A stretch of 64,000 nt of DNA from Streptomyces mesophilus (lineage in GTDB: Bacteria; Actinomycetota; Actinomycetes; Streptomycetales; Streptomycetaceae). This document shows, piece after piece, positions 57,571-64,000 of the stretch (position 1 is its first letter; the number at the start of each line of letters is the position of its first letter). Under the pieces are notes generated by a model. That model was not told the origin of the DNA. It worked only from the letters and a program-made list of their open reading frames with translations, and ran no database searches. Made by a program: the position numbers and the translations under genes. The stretch spans positions 31,208-95,207 of the forward strand of contig NZ_JAAKZW010000007.1 of assembly GCF_011044995.1 (NCBI RefSeq). Direction: 5' to 3'.

Positions 57571-58695
57571 CTACTCGACGACGGCCAGCTCCCGGTCGGT
57601 GGCGTTGAGCCGCCGGCCGCCGTCCTGCGTGACGGTCACGATGTCCTCGATCCGTACGCCGAAGCGGCCCGGCAGATAGATCCCGGGCTCCACCGAGAAG
57701 CACATCCCGGGCACGAGCGGCTGCTCCTCGCCCTCGATCATGTACGGCGGCTCATGCGTGGTGACACCGATGCCGTGGCCGGTCCGGTGGATGAAGTACT
57801 CGCCGTATCCGGCCTCGTCGATCACGGCCCGCGCCGCCCGGTCCACCTCCTGGCAGGCGATCCCCGGCCGGACCGCCGCGCACCCGGCCTCCTGCGCCTG
57901 GCGCACGATGTCGTGCACCTTGCGCTCCTCGTCGGTGGGTTCGCCGACATGGACCGTACGGGAGGTGTCCGAGCCGTAGCCGTGCATCAGACCGCCGAAG
58001 TCGAGCACGATCATGTCGCCGTGCTCGATGACGCGTTCGCCGGCTTCGTGGTGCGGGTTGGCGCCGTTCGGCCCCGAGCCGACCACGGTGAAGTCGACCT
58101 GCTCGTGCCCGAACTGCCGCAGCAGATCCGCGAGATCACCCGCGACCTCCAGTTCGCGGCGGCCCGCGAACCGTACCTTCTTGATCTCCTCGTACGTGGC
58201 GTCGGCGGCGGCGCCCGCGGCAGCGAGCCGCTCCAGTTCGTGGGCGTCCTTGACGCCGCGCAGCATCGGCAGGCACGCGGTCAGCGGGGTGTACGTGGTG
58301 CCCGGGAGCTGCCCCTGGATGCCGAGCAGATGCAGCGCCCAGGTGTTGTCGCTGACGCCGAAGCGGCCGTCGACATCGAGCAGCGGGGCGGTCACGGCGT
58401 AGGGGTCCTTGCCGTCGGTCCAGTCGCGCAGGGTCAGCGCGGGCGCACCGGCGGCCTTCTCGGCATCGGGCGCTTCGAGGGTCGGGACGACGAGCACGGG
58501 CTCCTGGCCGGCCGCGAGCACCAGCATCGTGAGCCGCTCGGTCTCGGCGGGCGGCCGGTACCCGGTGAGCCACACCATGTCGGGCCCGGGCGCGATCAGG
58601 ACCCCGGCGAGACCCGCATCGGCCGCGGCCTGCGCCGCGCGCTCCATCCGGGCCTGGTAGTCGTCGGCGGTGAACGGCGCGGGGGCGGTGGGCAT
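57571..58695 (-). CDS. Xaa-Pro aminopeptidase/creatinase-family M24 peptidase
   Basis: The 374-residue protein has a creatinase-like N domain and a C-terminal pita-bread metallopeptidase with all five metal ligands: VLDFGGLMHGYGSDTSRT (two Asp), HRTGHGIGVTTHE (His), VPGMCFSVEPGIYL (Glu) and GVRIEDIVTVTQDG (Glu). It would cleave X-Pro N-termini or act on creatinine-like amides. GAGGAG at eight bases fixes the start at 58695. It is convergent with the ABM gene, nine bases apart. Confidence 0.93.
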   Translation of the reverse strand: MPTAPAPFTADDYQARMERAAQAAADAGLAGVLIAPGPDMVWLTGYRPPAETERLTMLVLAAGQEPVLVVPTLEAPDAEKAAGAPALTLRDWTDGKDPYAVTAPLLDVDGRFGVSDNTWALHLLGIQGQLPGTTYTPLTACLPMLRGVKDAHELERLAAAGAAADATYEEIKKVRFAGRRELEVAGDLADLLRQFGHEQVDFTVVGSGPNGANPHHEAGERVIEHGDMIVLDFGGLMHGYGSDTSRTVHVGEPTDEERKVHDIVRQAQEAGCAAVRPGIACQEVDRAARAVIDEAGYGEYFIHRTGHGIGVTTHEPPYMIEGEEQPLVPGMCFSVEPGIYLPGRFGVRIEDIVTVTQDGGRRLNATDRELAVVE

Positions 58696-58778
58696 CGCGG
58701 GCTCCTCGGTGGGTGCGGGCTTCGACGGACCCATCCTCCCTCCGGTGATCGAGGGGGCGCGAGCGGGAATCGGCCCGT

Positions 58779-59405
58779 TCAGCCGTCGAGCGCGAGCCGC
58801 GCGCCCAGGGCGAGGAGCACGCCGCCGGAGATCTGCTCCAGGCGCCTGCGCACATGGACCCGCGACAGATAGGTCTTCATCCGGCCCACACACCACACGT
58901 ACACGCCGTAGTAGCCCACCTCGAAGACGGCCCAGATCGCGGCGAGCGCGATCATCGCGGGCAGTTCGGGGGCGCCGGCGGGGACGAACTGCGGCAGGAA
59001 GGACATTGCGAAGATCGCGGCCTTGGGGTTGGCGAGGTTGAGCAGGAGACCGCCGCGGTACGAGGACCAGCCGGACCGCTCCGGCGCCTCCCAGCCCTCT
59101 GCCTCGCCCTCGTCCTTCTTCCGCTTCCTGGCGGCCCACAGCGTCTGCGCACCGAAGACCACGAGGACCACGGCGCCGACGATGCGCATCACGTCGTACG
59201 CGAACTGCGAGGCGGCGAGCAGGGCGGTGAGGCCGAGGGCGGCGACGACGCCCCACACGAACACTCCGGTCTCGTTGCCGAGCACGGTCAGGAAGCCGGA
59301 ACGCCGGCTGCGCAGAGAGTTCTTGATGATCAGCACGGTGCTCGGGCCGGGGGACGCGGCTATCAGGGTGCAGGCGCCGAGGAAGGCGAGGAGGGTGCTC
59401 AGCAT
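58779..59405 (-). CDS. LysE/RhtB-family amino-acid exporter
   Basis: The 208-residue membrane protein has the LysE signature ASPGPSTVLIIKNSLRSRRSGFLTVLGNETGVFVWG, the central GGLLLNLANPKAAIFAMSFLPQFV and about six helices. It exports an amino acid or analogue; the substrate is unspecified. A CACGAT hexamer six bases before the ATG hints at a leaderless start. Confidence 0.9.
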   Translation of the reverse strand: MLSTLLAFLGACTLIAASPGPSTVLIIKNSLRSRRSGFLTVLGNETGVFVWGVVAALGLTALLAASQFAYDVMRIVGAVVLVVFGAQTLWAARKRKKDEGEAEGWEAPERSGWSSYRGGLLLNLANPKAAIFAMSFLPQFVPAGAPELPAMIALAAIWAVFEVGYYGVYVWCVGRMKTYLSRVHVRRRLEQISGGVLLALGARLALDG

Positions 59406-59501
59406 GGGGCCATCGTGCCCGGCCCGCGTGACTTGCGGCCACGTCGTTTCCGTACGAAGCGCACGGCGGGCTCTCTTGCGGGCCTTGCGCTCCCCTTCGG
59501 G

Positions 59502-59530
59502 TTAACGGTTAGATCGAGCTCAACCATTAA
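59502..59530. promoter_or_regulatory. Near-palindrome upstream of the phosphoesterase gene
   Basis: TTAACGGTT (59502-59510) and AACCATTAA (59522-59530) are inverted repeats with 8 of 9 matches and an 11-base spacer containing GAGCTC. It ends 17 bases before ATG 59547, overlapping the region where RNA polymerase or the ribosome would bind. Its AT-richness stands out in this GC-rich sequence. Confidence 0.5.
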
Positions 59531-59546
59531 GCGACTTGGAGGCCTC

Positions 59547-60296
59547 ATGCTCGTCCTCGCCCAGATCAGCGATCTGCACCTCGACGGAACGGACCGTGCC
59601 CGCGAGCGCGCCGCGCGCGTGATCGCGCGGCTGCGGGAGGTACCCGTGGACGCCCTCCTGGTGACCGGGGACATCGCGGACCACGGCGCCGCGGCCGAGT
59701 ACGAGGAGGCCGCGGAGCTTCTCGCGGACCTGCCGTATCCGGTCCTGACCTGCCCCGGCAATCACGATGTCCGCGAGGCCTACCGCAAGGCGCTGCTCGG
59801 GCAGGCCGCGTCGGACGCGCCCGTGAACAGCGTCGAGGTCGTGAGCGGGACCGCGGTCCTGATGTGCGACTCGAGCATCCCGGGACAGGACGACGGACGG
59901 CTCTCCCCCGGGACGTACGACTGGATCGAGCGCACTCTGGACGGACTGGGCACCGACGTCCCGGCCCTGCTCGCGTTCCACCACCCGCCGATCGCGCTGC
60001 ACGCCCCGCTGCCCGACTCGTATCCGCTGCACGAGCCCGGGCGCCTCGCGGAGCTGCTCGAACGGCGGCCGCAGATCCGGGCGTTGATCACCGGCCATGC
60101 CCACACCCCGGCCGCCACGGTCTTCGCCGGCCGCCCCGTGGCCGTCGGCCCGGGCGTGACCTGGACGCTGCGGCTGCCCTGGGAGGGCGACGCGGTGGCC
60201 GACCGCGCCGCCGATCCCGGTTTCGCGCTCCATGTCCTGGACGACGAGGGCCGGTTGACCACGCACTTCCGCAGCGTGCGGGCGCCCGTCGGGTGA
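59547..60296 (+). CDS. Calcineurin-like metallophosphoesterase (cAMP phosphodiesterase type)
   Basis: The 249-residue protein has the full metal-binding set: QISDLHLDG (Asp, His), LLVTGDIADHG (GD), LTCPGNHDVREAYRK (GNHD), LLAFHHPPIAL (His) and ITGHAHTPAATVF (GHxH). It is similar to CpdA-like phosphodiesterases and would hydrolyse a phosphate ester or cyclic nucleotide. TTGGAGG precedes the ATG, and a near-palindrome lies just upstream, suggesting regulated expression. Confidence 0.92.
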   Translation: MLVLAQISDLHLDGTDRARERAARVIARLREVPVDALLVTGDIADHGAAAEYEEAAELLADLPYPVLTCPGNHDVREAYRKALLGQAASDAPVNSVEVVSGTAVLMCDSSIPGQDDGRLSPGTYDWIERTLDGLGTDVPALLAFHHPPIALHAPLPDSYPLHEPGRLAELLERRPQIRALITGHAHTPAATVFAGRPVAVGPGVTWTLRLPWEGDAVADRAADPGFALHVLDDEGRLTTHFRSVRAPVG

Positions 60297-60342
60297 CGAG
60301 GCCCGGACGGCCCGCTGACGTGACCGCCGCCCGAAGCGACCT

Positions 60343-60413
60343 CGCTTACGTGCCCCTCTGCGAGCCCGCCCCGCTTACGTGACCCTCTGCGAGCCCGCCC
60401 CGCTTACGTGACC
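60343..60413. repeat. 29-bp tandem repeat (2.5 copies) at the PDZ gene stop codon
   Basis: Units start at 60343, 60372 and 60401 (partial), each CGCTTACGTGMCCCTCTGCG then AGCCCGCCC. The partial third copy contains the last codons and TAA stop of the PDZ gene (60404-60406). Confidence 0.85.
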
Positions 60414-61027
60414 ACTCCCGGGATGACGGCCAGGACCTGACGGTTCCCGTTGTCGTGCCGTACGCCGATGGGCACCTCCTTGCCCGGCCGGGCGGCCGCT
60501 ACCGCGCGGGCCAGGTCCTGGGCCGAGTCGACCGGCTCGCCCGCGAACGACGTGATCACGTCGCCGCGCACCAGGCCGGCGCTGAAGCCGGGCCCCGGCT
60601 GGTGGACGCCCACCAGGCGGGCTCCCTTGCCCGAGGCCGGATCCACCGCCTCCACCCCGATCGTCGCGGGCGCGGGGGCGACCGACTCGCCCCGGCCGCC
60701 CTGGGGTTGGGTCTGCGTGGGCGCGCCGGCCTCCTTCCCCGGCGCCCCGGACTTCCCGGGCTGCCCCGGCTTCCCCGGCTTCCCGGCGGACGGGGGCGCC
60801 CCCTGTGCCGCCGCCTGTTTCTGCAGATCGGCGAGCTTGCTCATCCCGATCACTGTGGCTCCCACCGTCCCGAGCCCGATCCCCGCGAGCACGAGGACGA
60901 GCGCGATCACGGTCGCACCGAGTACGGTTCTGAACCGCCTGGCACGCCGCCGAGCGGCATGCGGACGGTGTCCCGGCGCGGGTGCGCGGCCGGGCATCGG
61001 CTTGGGTCGCAACACTGTCTGTTCCAT
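60404..61027 (-). CDS. PDZ-domain membrane protein with a collagen-like linker
   Basis: The 207-residue protein has one N-terminal membrane segment (TVLGATVIALVLVLAGIGLGTVGATVIG), a coiled stretch MSKLADLQKQAAAQ, a collagen-like GKPGKPGQPGKSGAPGKE region (residues about 82-99), and a C-terminal PDZ domain (about 120-205; GVHQPGPGFSAGLVRGDVITSFAGEPVDSAQDLARAV). It resembles HtrA proteases but lacks the trypsin domain. It is likely anchored with PDZ outside and binds peptide termini. It is divergent from the large ATPase, only 88 bases apart. Confidence 0.85.
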   Translation of the reverse strand: MEQTVLRPKPMPGRAPAPGHRPHAARRRARRFRTVLGATVIALVLVLAGIGLGTVGATVIGMSKLADLQKQAAAQGAPPSAGKPGKPGQPGKSGAPGKEAGAPTQTQPQGGRGESVAPAPATIGVEAVDPASGKGARLVGVHQPGPGFSAGLVRGDVITSFAGEPVDSAQDLARAVAAARPGKEVPIGVRHDNGNRQVLAVIPGVVT

Positions 61028-61115
61028 GGCTGGCCTCCGCGGAATGCTCTACCCTGCGGGCCGCCTCGGGACGATTCACGAACGAGTGACGAGCCGTCAC
61101 AGCGCAGGGGGACAC

Positions 61116-63026
61116 ATGACCGAACCGTCCGTCGTCGAACGGCTGTACTTCGGCCACGACGAGGCCGAACAGGACATGGCAAACGGCCTGTTGCGGGCGG
61201 GTTTTCTGCAGACCGCCGCGTATGACGCCGCCGTGTCCGGGCGCAAGATGCTGATCATCGGGCGCAAGGGGTCCGGCAAGAGCGCGATCTGTGTACACCT
61301 GGGCGCGGAGGGCGGGCACGCCGGAGCCTCCGTCACGATCACGCCGGACGACGCGGCCGGCGACGAGATCCGGCGGTTCGAGCTCCAGGGCCTCACCGGG
61401 GACACCGCCAAGTCGTTGATCTGGCGGTATGTGTTCGCGGTGCACGCGGCGCGCCATCTGACCTCGCATGCGCGGGAGGCCCATGGCCGGCGCGAGCCGG
61501 ATTCGGTCAAGGATTTGCGGAAGTTCCTGCGGGACAACGGTGAGCTGCCGGGCACCCGACTCGCCGACTTCGCGGCACAGGGCCGCGAACGGCTGCAGAC
61601 CAACGGGCTGCAGCTCGGGGCGTTCGGCTTCCAGATCGGCGTCGATCTCGGGCATACGGCCACCGAAGGCGCCCGCGCCGGGCGCCAGTTGGACGTCCTC
61701 GAGGACCATGTGGCGCTCGCCTTCCGCGATCTGGGCTGTGCCGCGGCGCACCCGCCCCTGCTGCTGCTCGTGGACCAGCTGGAGAAGGTCTGGTCGGGGC
61801 AGGCCGACGCCAACTCCATGGTCATCGGACTGCTGCTCGCCGCGAAGGACGTCGCGGTGAAGTACCCGGGCGCGGTGCGCTGCCTGGTCTTTCTGCGCTC
61901 CGACATCTACGACTCGCTGACCTTCGGCGAGGGCGACAAGTTCCGCAGTTACGAGATGCGGATCGACTGGCCGGTACCCCAGCTGCGCCGGCTCGCGCTG
62001 TCCCGCGCCCAGGCAACGGCGGGGCCCGGGCTCGACGAGACCCAGTTGTGGCAGCAGATCTTCCCGCGCCGGGTCGAGGGCGAGGAGACCGCCTCGTATC
62101 TCTTCACACGGGCCCTGCCGAGGCCGAGGGACGCCATCCAGTACCTCAATCTGTGCCGGGACCGCGCGGTCCACAACGGACGGACGCAGATCACCGAGGG
62201 TGATGTGGTCGAGGCCGGACGGCAGTTCTCGGTCTGGAAGCTGCAGGATCTGGCGCAGGAATACCTTGTCGCCCACCCGTTCCTCGAACCGCTTCTCGGC
62301 CTTTTCGCCAACGGCGGGTACGTGGTGACGCGGGCGGCCGTGGCGAGCCTGCTCGCCCAGGCGCGCGGGGATCTGGAACGCCGCTATCCCGCGTACACCG
62401 AATCGTTCACGCCGGAGGCGGTGGTCGACATTCTCCATACGGTCGGCTTCCTCGGCGTGCGGCGCGGGGACGAGGTCGTCTACGCGGGCGGGTTCGACCG
62501 GCCGTTGCAGGCGGACGAGCGGGAGTTCCGGATCCACCCGTGTTTCCGGGAGGCTCTCAGGGCGCGGGATGCGGTGCCGATCACTCCGTACAACCCCGCG
62601 TTGCGGGTCCACGCCCTGGCCGGGGGCCTGACGCCGCCGCGCCGGGACTTCGACCTGCTGCGGGCCGTCGTCAACTCCTGCGATCGCATCCTGCGCCTGA
62701 TCGCCCGTGCGCACGGACTGCCCGCCGACACCCGGCAGGATCTCGCGCAGCAGGTGCAGCGGCTGCGCATGGAGACGGCCGACGCGCTGGACGACCCGAC
62801 GGGCCCGGCCGCCGCCCCGCTGCAGGACGCCGAGGGTCATGCCGCGGGAGCGGTCACGCATCTGCGTGCCTGGGCAACAACCCTGCGGGGCAGCGGGCTT
62901 GAGGACCACGGCGAGGAGTTGGGTGCACAGGCCGTATCGCGCGAGCTCAACACCCAGGCCACGGGCCTCTTCGCACGCCTGGGCGGCTTCAACGCCGGTA
63001 CGGGGCAGGGGGGTTCGAGCGCGTAG
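61116..63026 (+). CDS. P-loop ATPase, Sll1717-like family, unknown function
   Basis: The 636-residue protein has Walker A GRKGSGKS (residues 49-56) and Walker B LLLLVDQLEKVW (215-226). Sensor-like FLRSDIYDSL and a helical lid region YLFTRALPRPRDAIQYLNLCRDRAV resemble AAA/STAND ATPases. The C-terminal half (about 390-600) is helical and shows no recognised enzyme domain. I recognise the overall pattern as the Sll1717-type P-loop ATPase group, which has no established role. AGGGGGA precedes the ATG. It is divergent from a PDZ membrane protein, and could form an ATP-dependent signalling or defence-type switch, but this is speculation. Confidence 0.8.
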   Translation: MTEPSVVERLYFGHDEAEQDMANGLLRAGFLQTAAYDAAVSGRKMLIIGRKGSGKSAICVHLGAEGGHAGASVTITPDDAAGDEIRRFELQGLTGDTAKSLIWRYVFAVHAARHLTSHAREAHGRREPDSVKDLRKFLRDNGELPGTRLADFAAQGRERLQTNGLQLGAFGFQIGVDLGHTATEGARAGRQLDVLEDHVALAFRDLGCAAAHPPLLLLVDQLEKVWSGQADANSMVIGLLLAAKDVAVKYPGAVRCLVFLRSDIYDSLTFGEGDKFRSYEMRIDWPVPQLRRLALSRAQATAGPGLDETQLWQQIFPRRVEGEETASYLFTRALPRPRDAIQYLNLCRDRAVHNGRTQITEGDVVEAGRQFSVWKLQDLAQEYLVAHPFLEPLLGLFANGGYVVTRAAVASLLAQARGDLERRYPAYTESFTPEAVVDILHTVGFLGVRRGDEVVYAGGFDRPLQADEREFRIHPCFREALRARDAVPITPYNPALRVHALAGGLTPPRRDFDLLRAVVNSCDRILRLIARAHGLPADTRQDLAQQVQRLRMETADALDDPTGPAAAPLQDAEGHAAGAVTHLRAWATTLRGSGLEDHGEELGAQAVSRELNTQATGLFARLGGFNAGTGQGGSSA

Positions 63027-63029
63027 CGC

Positions 63030-63148
63030 GGGCCTGGGGCCTGATGCACAGGACGGGGTGGGCTTGGGCCCGATGCACAGGACGAGGTGGGCCTGGGGCC
63101 CGATCCACAGGACGGGGCGGGGCCTGGGGCCCGATCCACAGGACGGCC
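63030..63148. repeat. Four tandem repeats of about 30 bp between the ATPase and hydrolase genes
   Basis: Units begin near 63030, 63060, 63089 and 63120, each GGGCYTGGGSCC followed by GATSCACAGGACG. Lengths are 29-31 bp. They fill the entire gap between two convergent stops, and the last unit runs into the hydrolase gene's terminal codons. Confidence 0.85.
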
Positions 63149-63934
63149 TCAGGCTCCCGGCTCGGCAAGTCCGAGCGCCTGCTCCACCGCCTCGGCGAAG
63201 CCTCCCGGGTTGTCGATCATCATGTTGTGCGTGGCGCCCGGTACGTCCACGACCGGTACCCCGGCCGCCGCCATCAGATCCGTCTCCGCGTCGGGCCGGG
63301 TCCGCTCCCCCACCACGAAGGCGCGCGGCCGGTCGAGGTCGACGAACAGCGCGCCCCAGCTCGGGTCCGTGCCCTCGACGAGGGCCGTGGCGCTGCGGTG
63401 CAGGGCGCGGGGGTCGGCGAGGCGGAGGCGGGCCGCGTAGTCGGGGAGCTTCTCGCCCGCCACCATCCGCGCGAAGCCCTCGGCGACGAAGGTCTCCTCG
63501 TCCTGCTCGGCGATGACGCGGCTGACGAAGCCGCCGCCGGGGAAGAGGTTCGGCTCGGCGACCACCAGCTTGGCGATCAAGTCGGGTCGCGTGGCGGCCA
63601 GTTCGATGGCGACCGCTCCGCCCATCGAGTGTCCGATCAGTTCCACGTCGCGCAGGCCCGCGTGTGCGATGACGGCGGCGACCGCGTCGGCCTGTTCGCG
63701 CATGCGGTAGCCGAAATCCGCGGGACGGTCGCTGTAGCCGTGGCCGAACAGGTCGACGAGGAGGCTCCGGCGGCCCGCGAGGGGCGGGCAGGTGGCGGTC
63801 TCGGCGAAGTCGGAGGCGGCGCTGCAGCCGATGCCGTGGATATAGACCCGGGCCGGACCGGCCTCCCCCGCGGACGGGTTCAGCTCGATCCAGCGCATCC
63901 ACGCCCCGGCATCCCGTACGAACAGCTCCCGCAC
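63149..63934 (-). CDS. Alpha/beta hydrolase
   Basis: The 261-residue enzyme has HGIGCSAASDFAE (oxyanion region), VDLFGHGYSDRPADFGYRM, the nucleophile elbow LIGHSMGGAVAIELA and the C-terminal catalytic His in VPGATHNMMIDNP. Asp-type acid lies in VVGERTRPDAETD. It would hydrolyse an ester or act as an epoxide/haloalkane-type hydrolase; the substrate is unknown. GTG 63934 follows GGAGG at seven bases. Bases 63935-64000 hold its upstream region with a TATACGAT sequence that could be a -10 box. Confidence 0.9.
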   Translation of the reverse strand: MRELFVRDAGAWMRWIELNPSAGEAGPARVYIHGIGCSAASDFAETATCPPLAGRRSLLVDLFGHGYSDRPADFGYRMREQADAVAAVIAHAGLRDVELIGHSMGGAVAIELAATRPDLIAKLVVAEPNLFPGGGFVSRVIAEQDEETFVAEGFARMVAGEKLPDYAARLRLADPRALHRSATALVEGTDPSWGALFVDLDRPRAFVVGERTRPDAETDLMAAAGVPVVDVPGATHNMMIDNPGGFAEAVEQALGLAEPGA

Positions 63935-64000
63935 CCCAGCACCTCCATCGTATACGTCGAACGGCCATGCTAGGCATCCCGCCCCCGCAACACCCCCCAC

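Noticed and set aside
60375..63977. A 1200-residue minus-strand open frame opposite the ATPase gene
   Set aside because: Arg/Gly/Pro-rich low-complexity translation, antisense to a gene with intact Walker motifs; a GC-bias shadow.

Overview
The window is chromosomal DNA from a Streptomyces or very close relative. The evidence is very high GC with strong third-position bias, many GTG starts, stop-start overlapping operons, a Streptomyces subtilisin inhibitor, an SAV2148-type HEPN protein, a DUF5133 protein, a SigB-type sigma factor, GlgX/TreY/TreZ, and TTA codons confined to treY. I see no rRNA, tRNA, CRISPR array, prophage or complete biosynthetic cluster. Most of it reads as ordinary core or semi-core chromosome.

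Layout. 1-6.3 kb: remnant of a broken ion-channel gene, a cupin, a DinB-type protein, a PadR regulator with a clear operator ahead of an acyl-CoA dehydrogenase, an EF-hand protein, a dead IS5-type insertion flanked by CTAG, and an NmrA-like oxidoreductase. 6.3-11.3 kb: BrkB/YihY membrane protein, AidB-like acyl-CoA dehydrogenase, GAF regulator, acetyltransferase. 11.4-21 kb: the assimilatory sulfur block. A short leader peptide precedes sulfite reductase, a zinc-ribbon protein, APS reductase, APS kinase, both sulfate adenylyltransferase subunits, a sulfonate-type ABC transporter and a sirohydrochlorin chelatase, mostly overlapping by 1-4 bases. Together these import a sulfur source, activate sulfate, reduce it to sulfide and supply siroheme. 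21-26.3 kb: acetyltransferase, aldo/keto reductase, small proteins, a macrolide-type glycosyltransferase with its own operator, and an alpha/beta-hydrolase-like protein without the usual serine.

26.4-31.3 kb looks like a stress island: a membrane-anchored small protein, an ANTAR-GAF protein, a SigB-type sigma factor, DUF5133 and SRPBCC proteins, and an RsbU-like PP2C phosphatase. Candidate SigB-type promoters stand before three of these genes, and a 143-bp MITE-like element lies at the end. 31.4-36.7 kb: YbdK-like ligase, a sugar ABC importer without its own ATPase but with an operator/promoter, and a phosphotransferase. 36.8-42.9 kb: MFS transporter, exonuclease, SAV2148-type HEPN protein and a copper amine oxidase split into two exported polypeptides. 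43-57.2 kb: GlgX, TreY and TreZ for glycogen debranching and trehalose synthesis, interspersed with an MFS transporter, LysR, a dihydrolipoamide-dehydrogenase-like enzyme, an M14 peptidase, the subtilisin inhibitor and an FHA protein. 57.2-64 kb: small monooxygenase, M24 peptidase, LysE transporter, phosphoesterase, PDZ/collagen-like membrane protein, a large P-loop ATPase and an alpha/beta hydrolase.

A repeated, unusual feature is that short tandem duplications (13-35 bp units) begin at, or contain, the stop codons of at least eight unrelated genes. All calls come from reading the sequence and from family knowledge; no database search was run.
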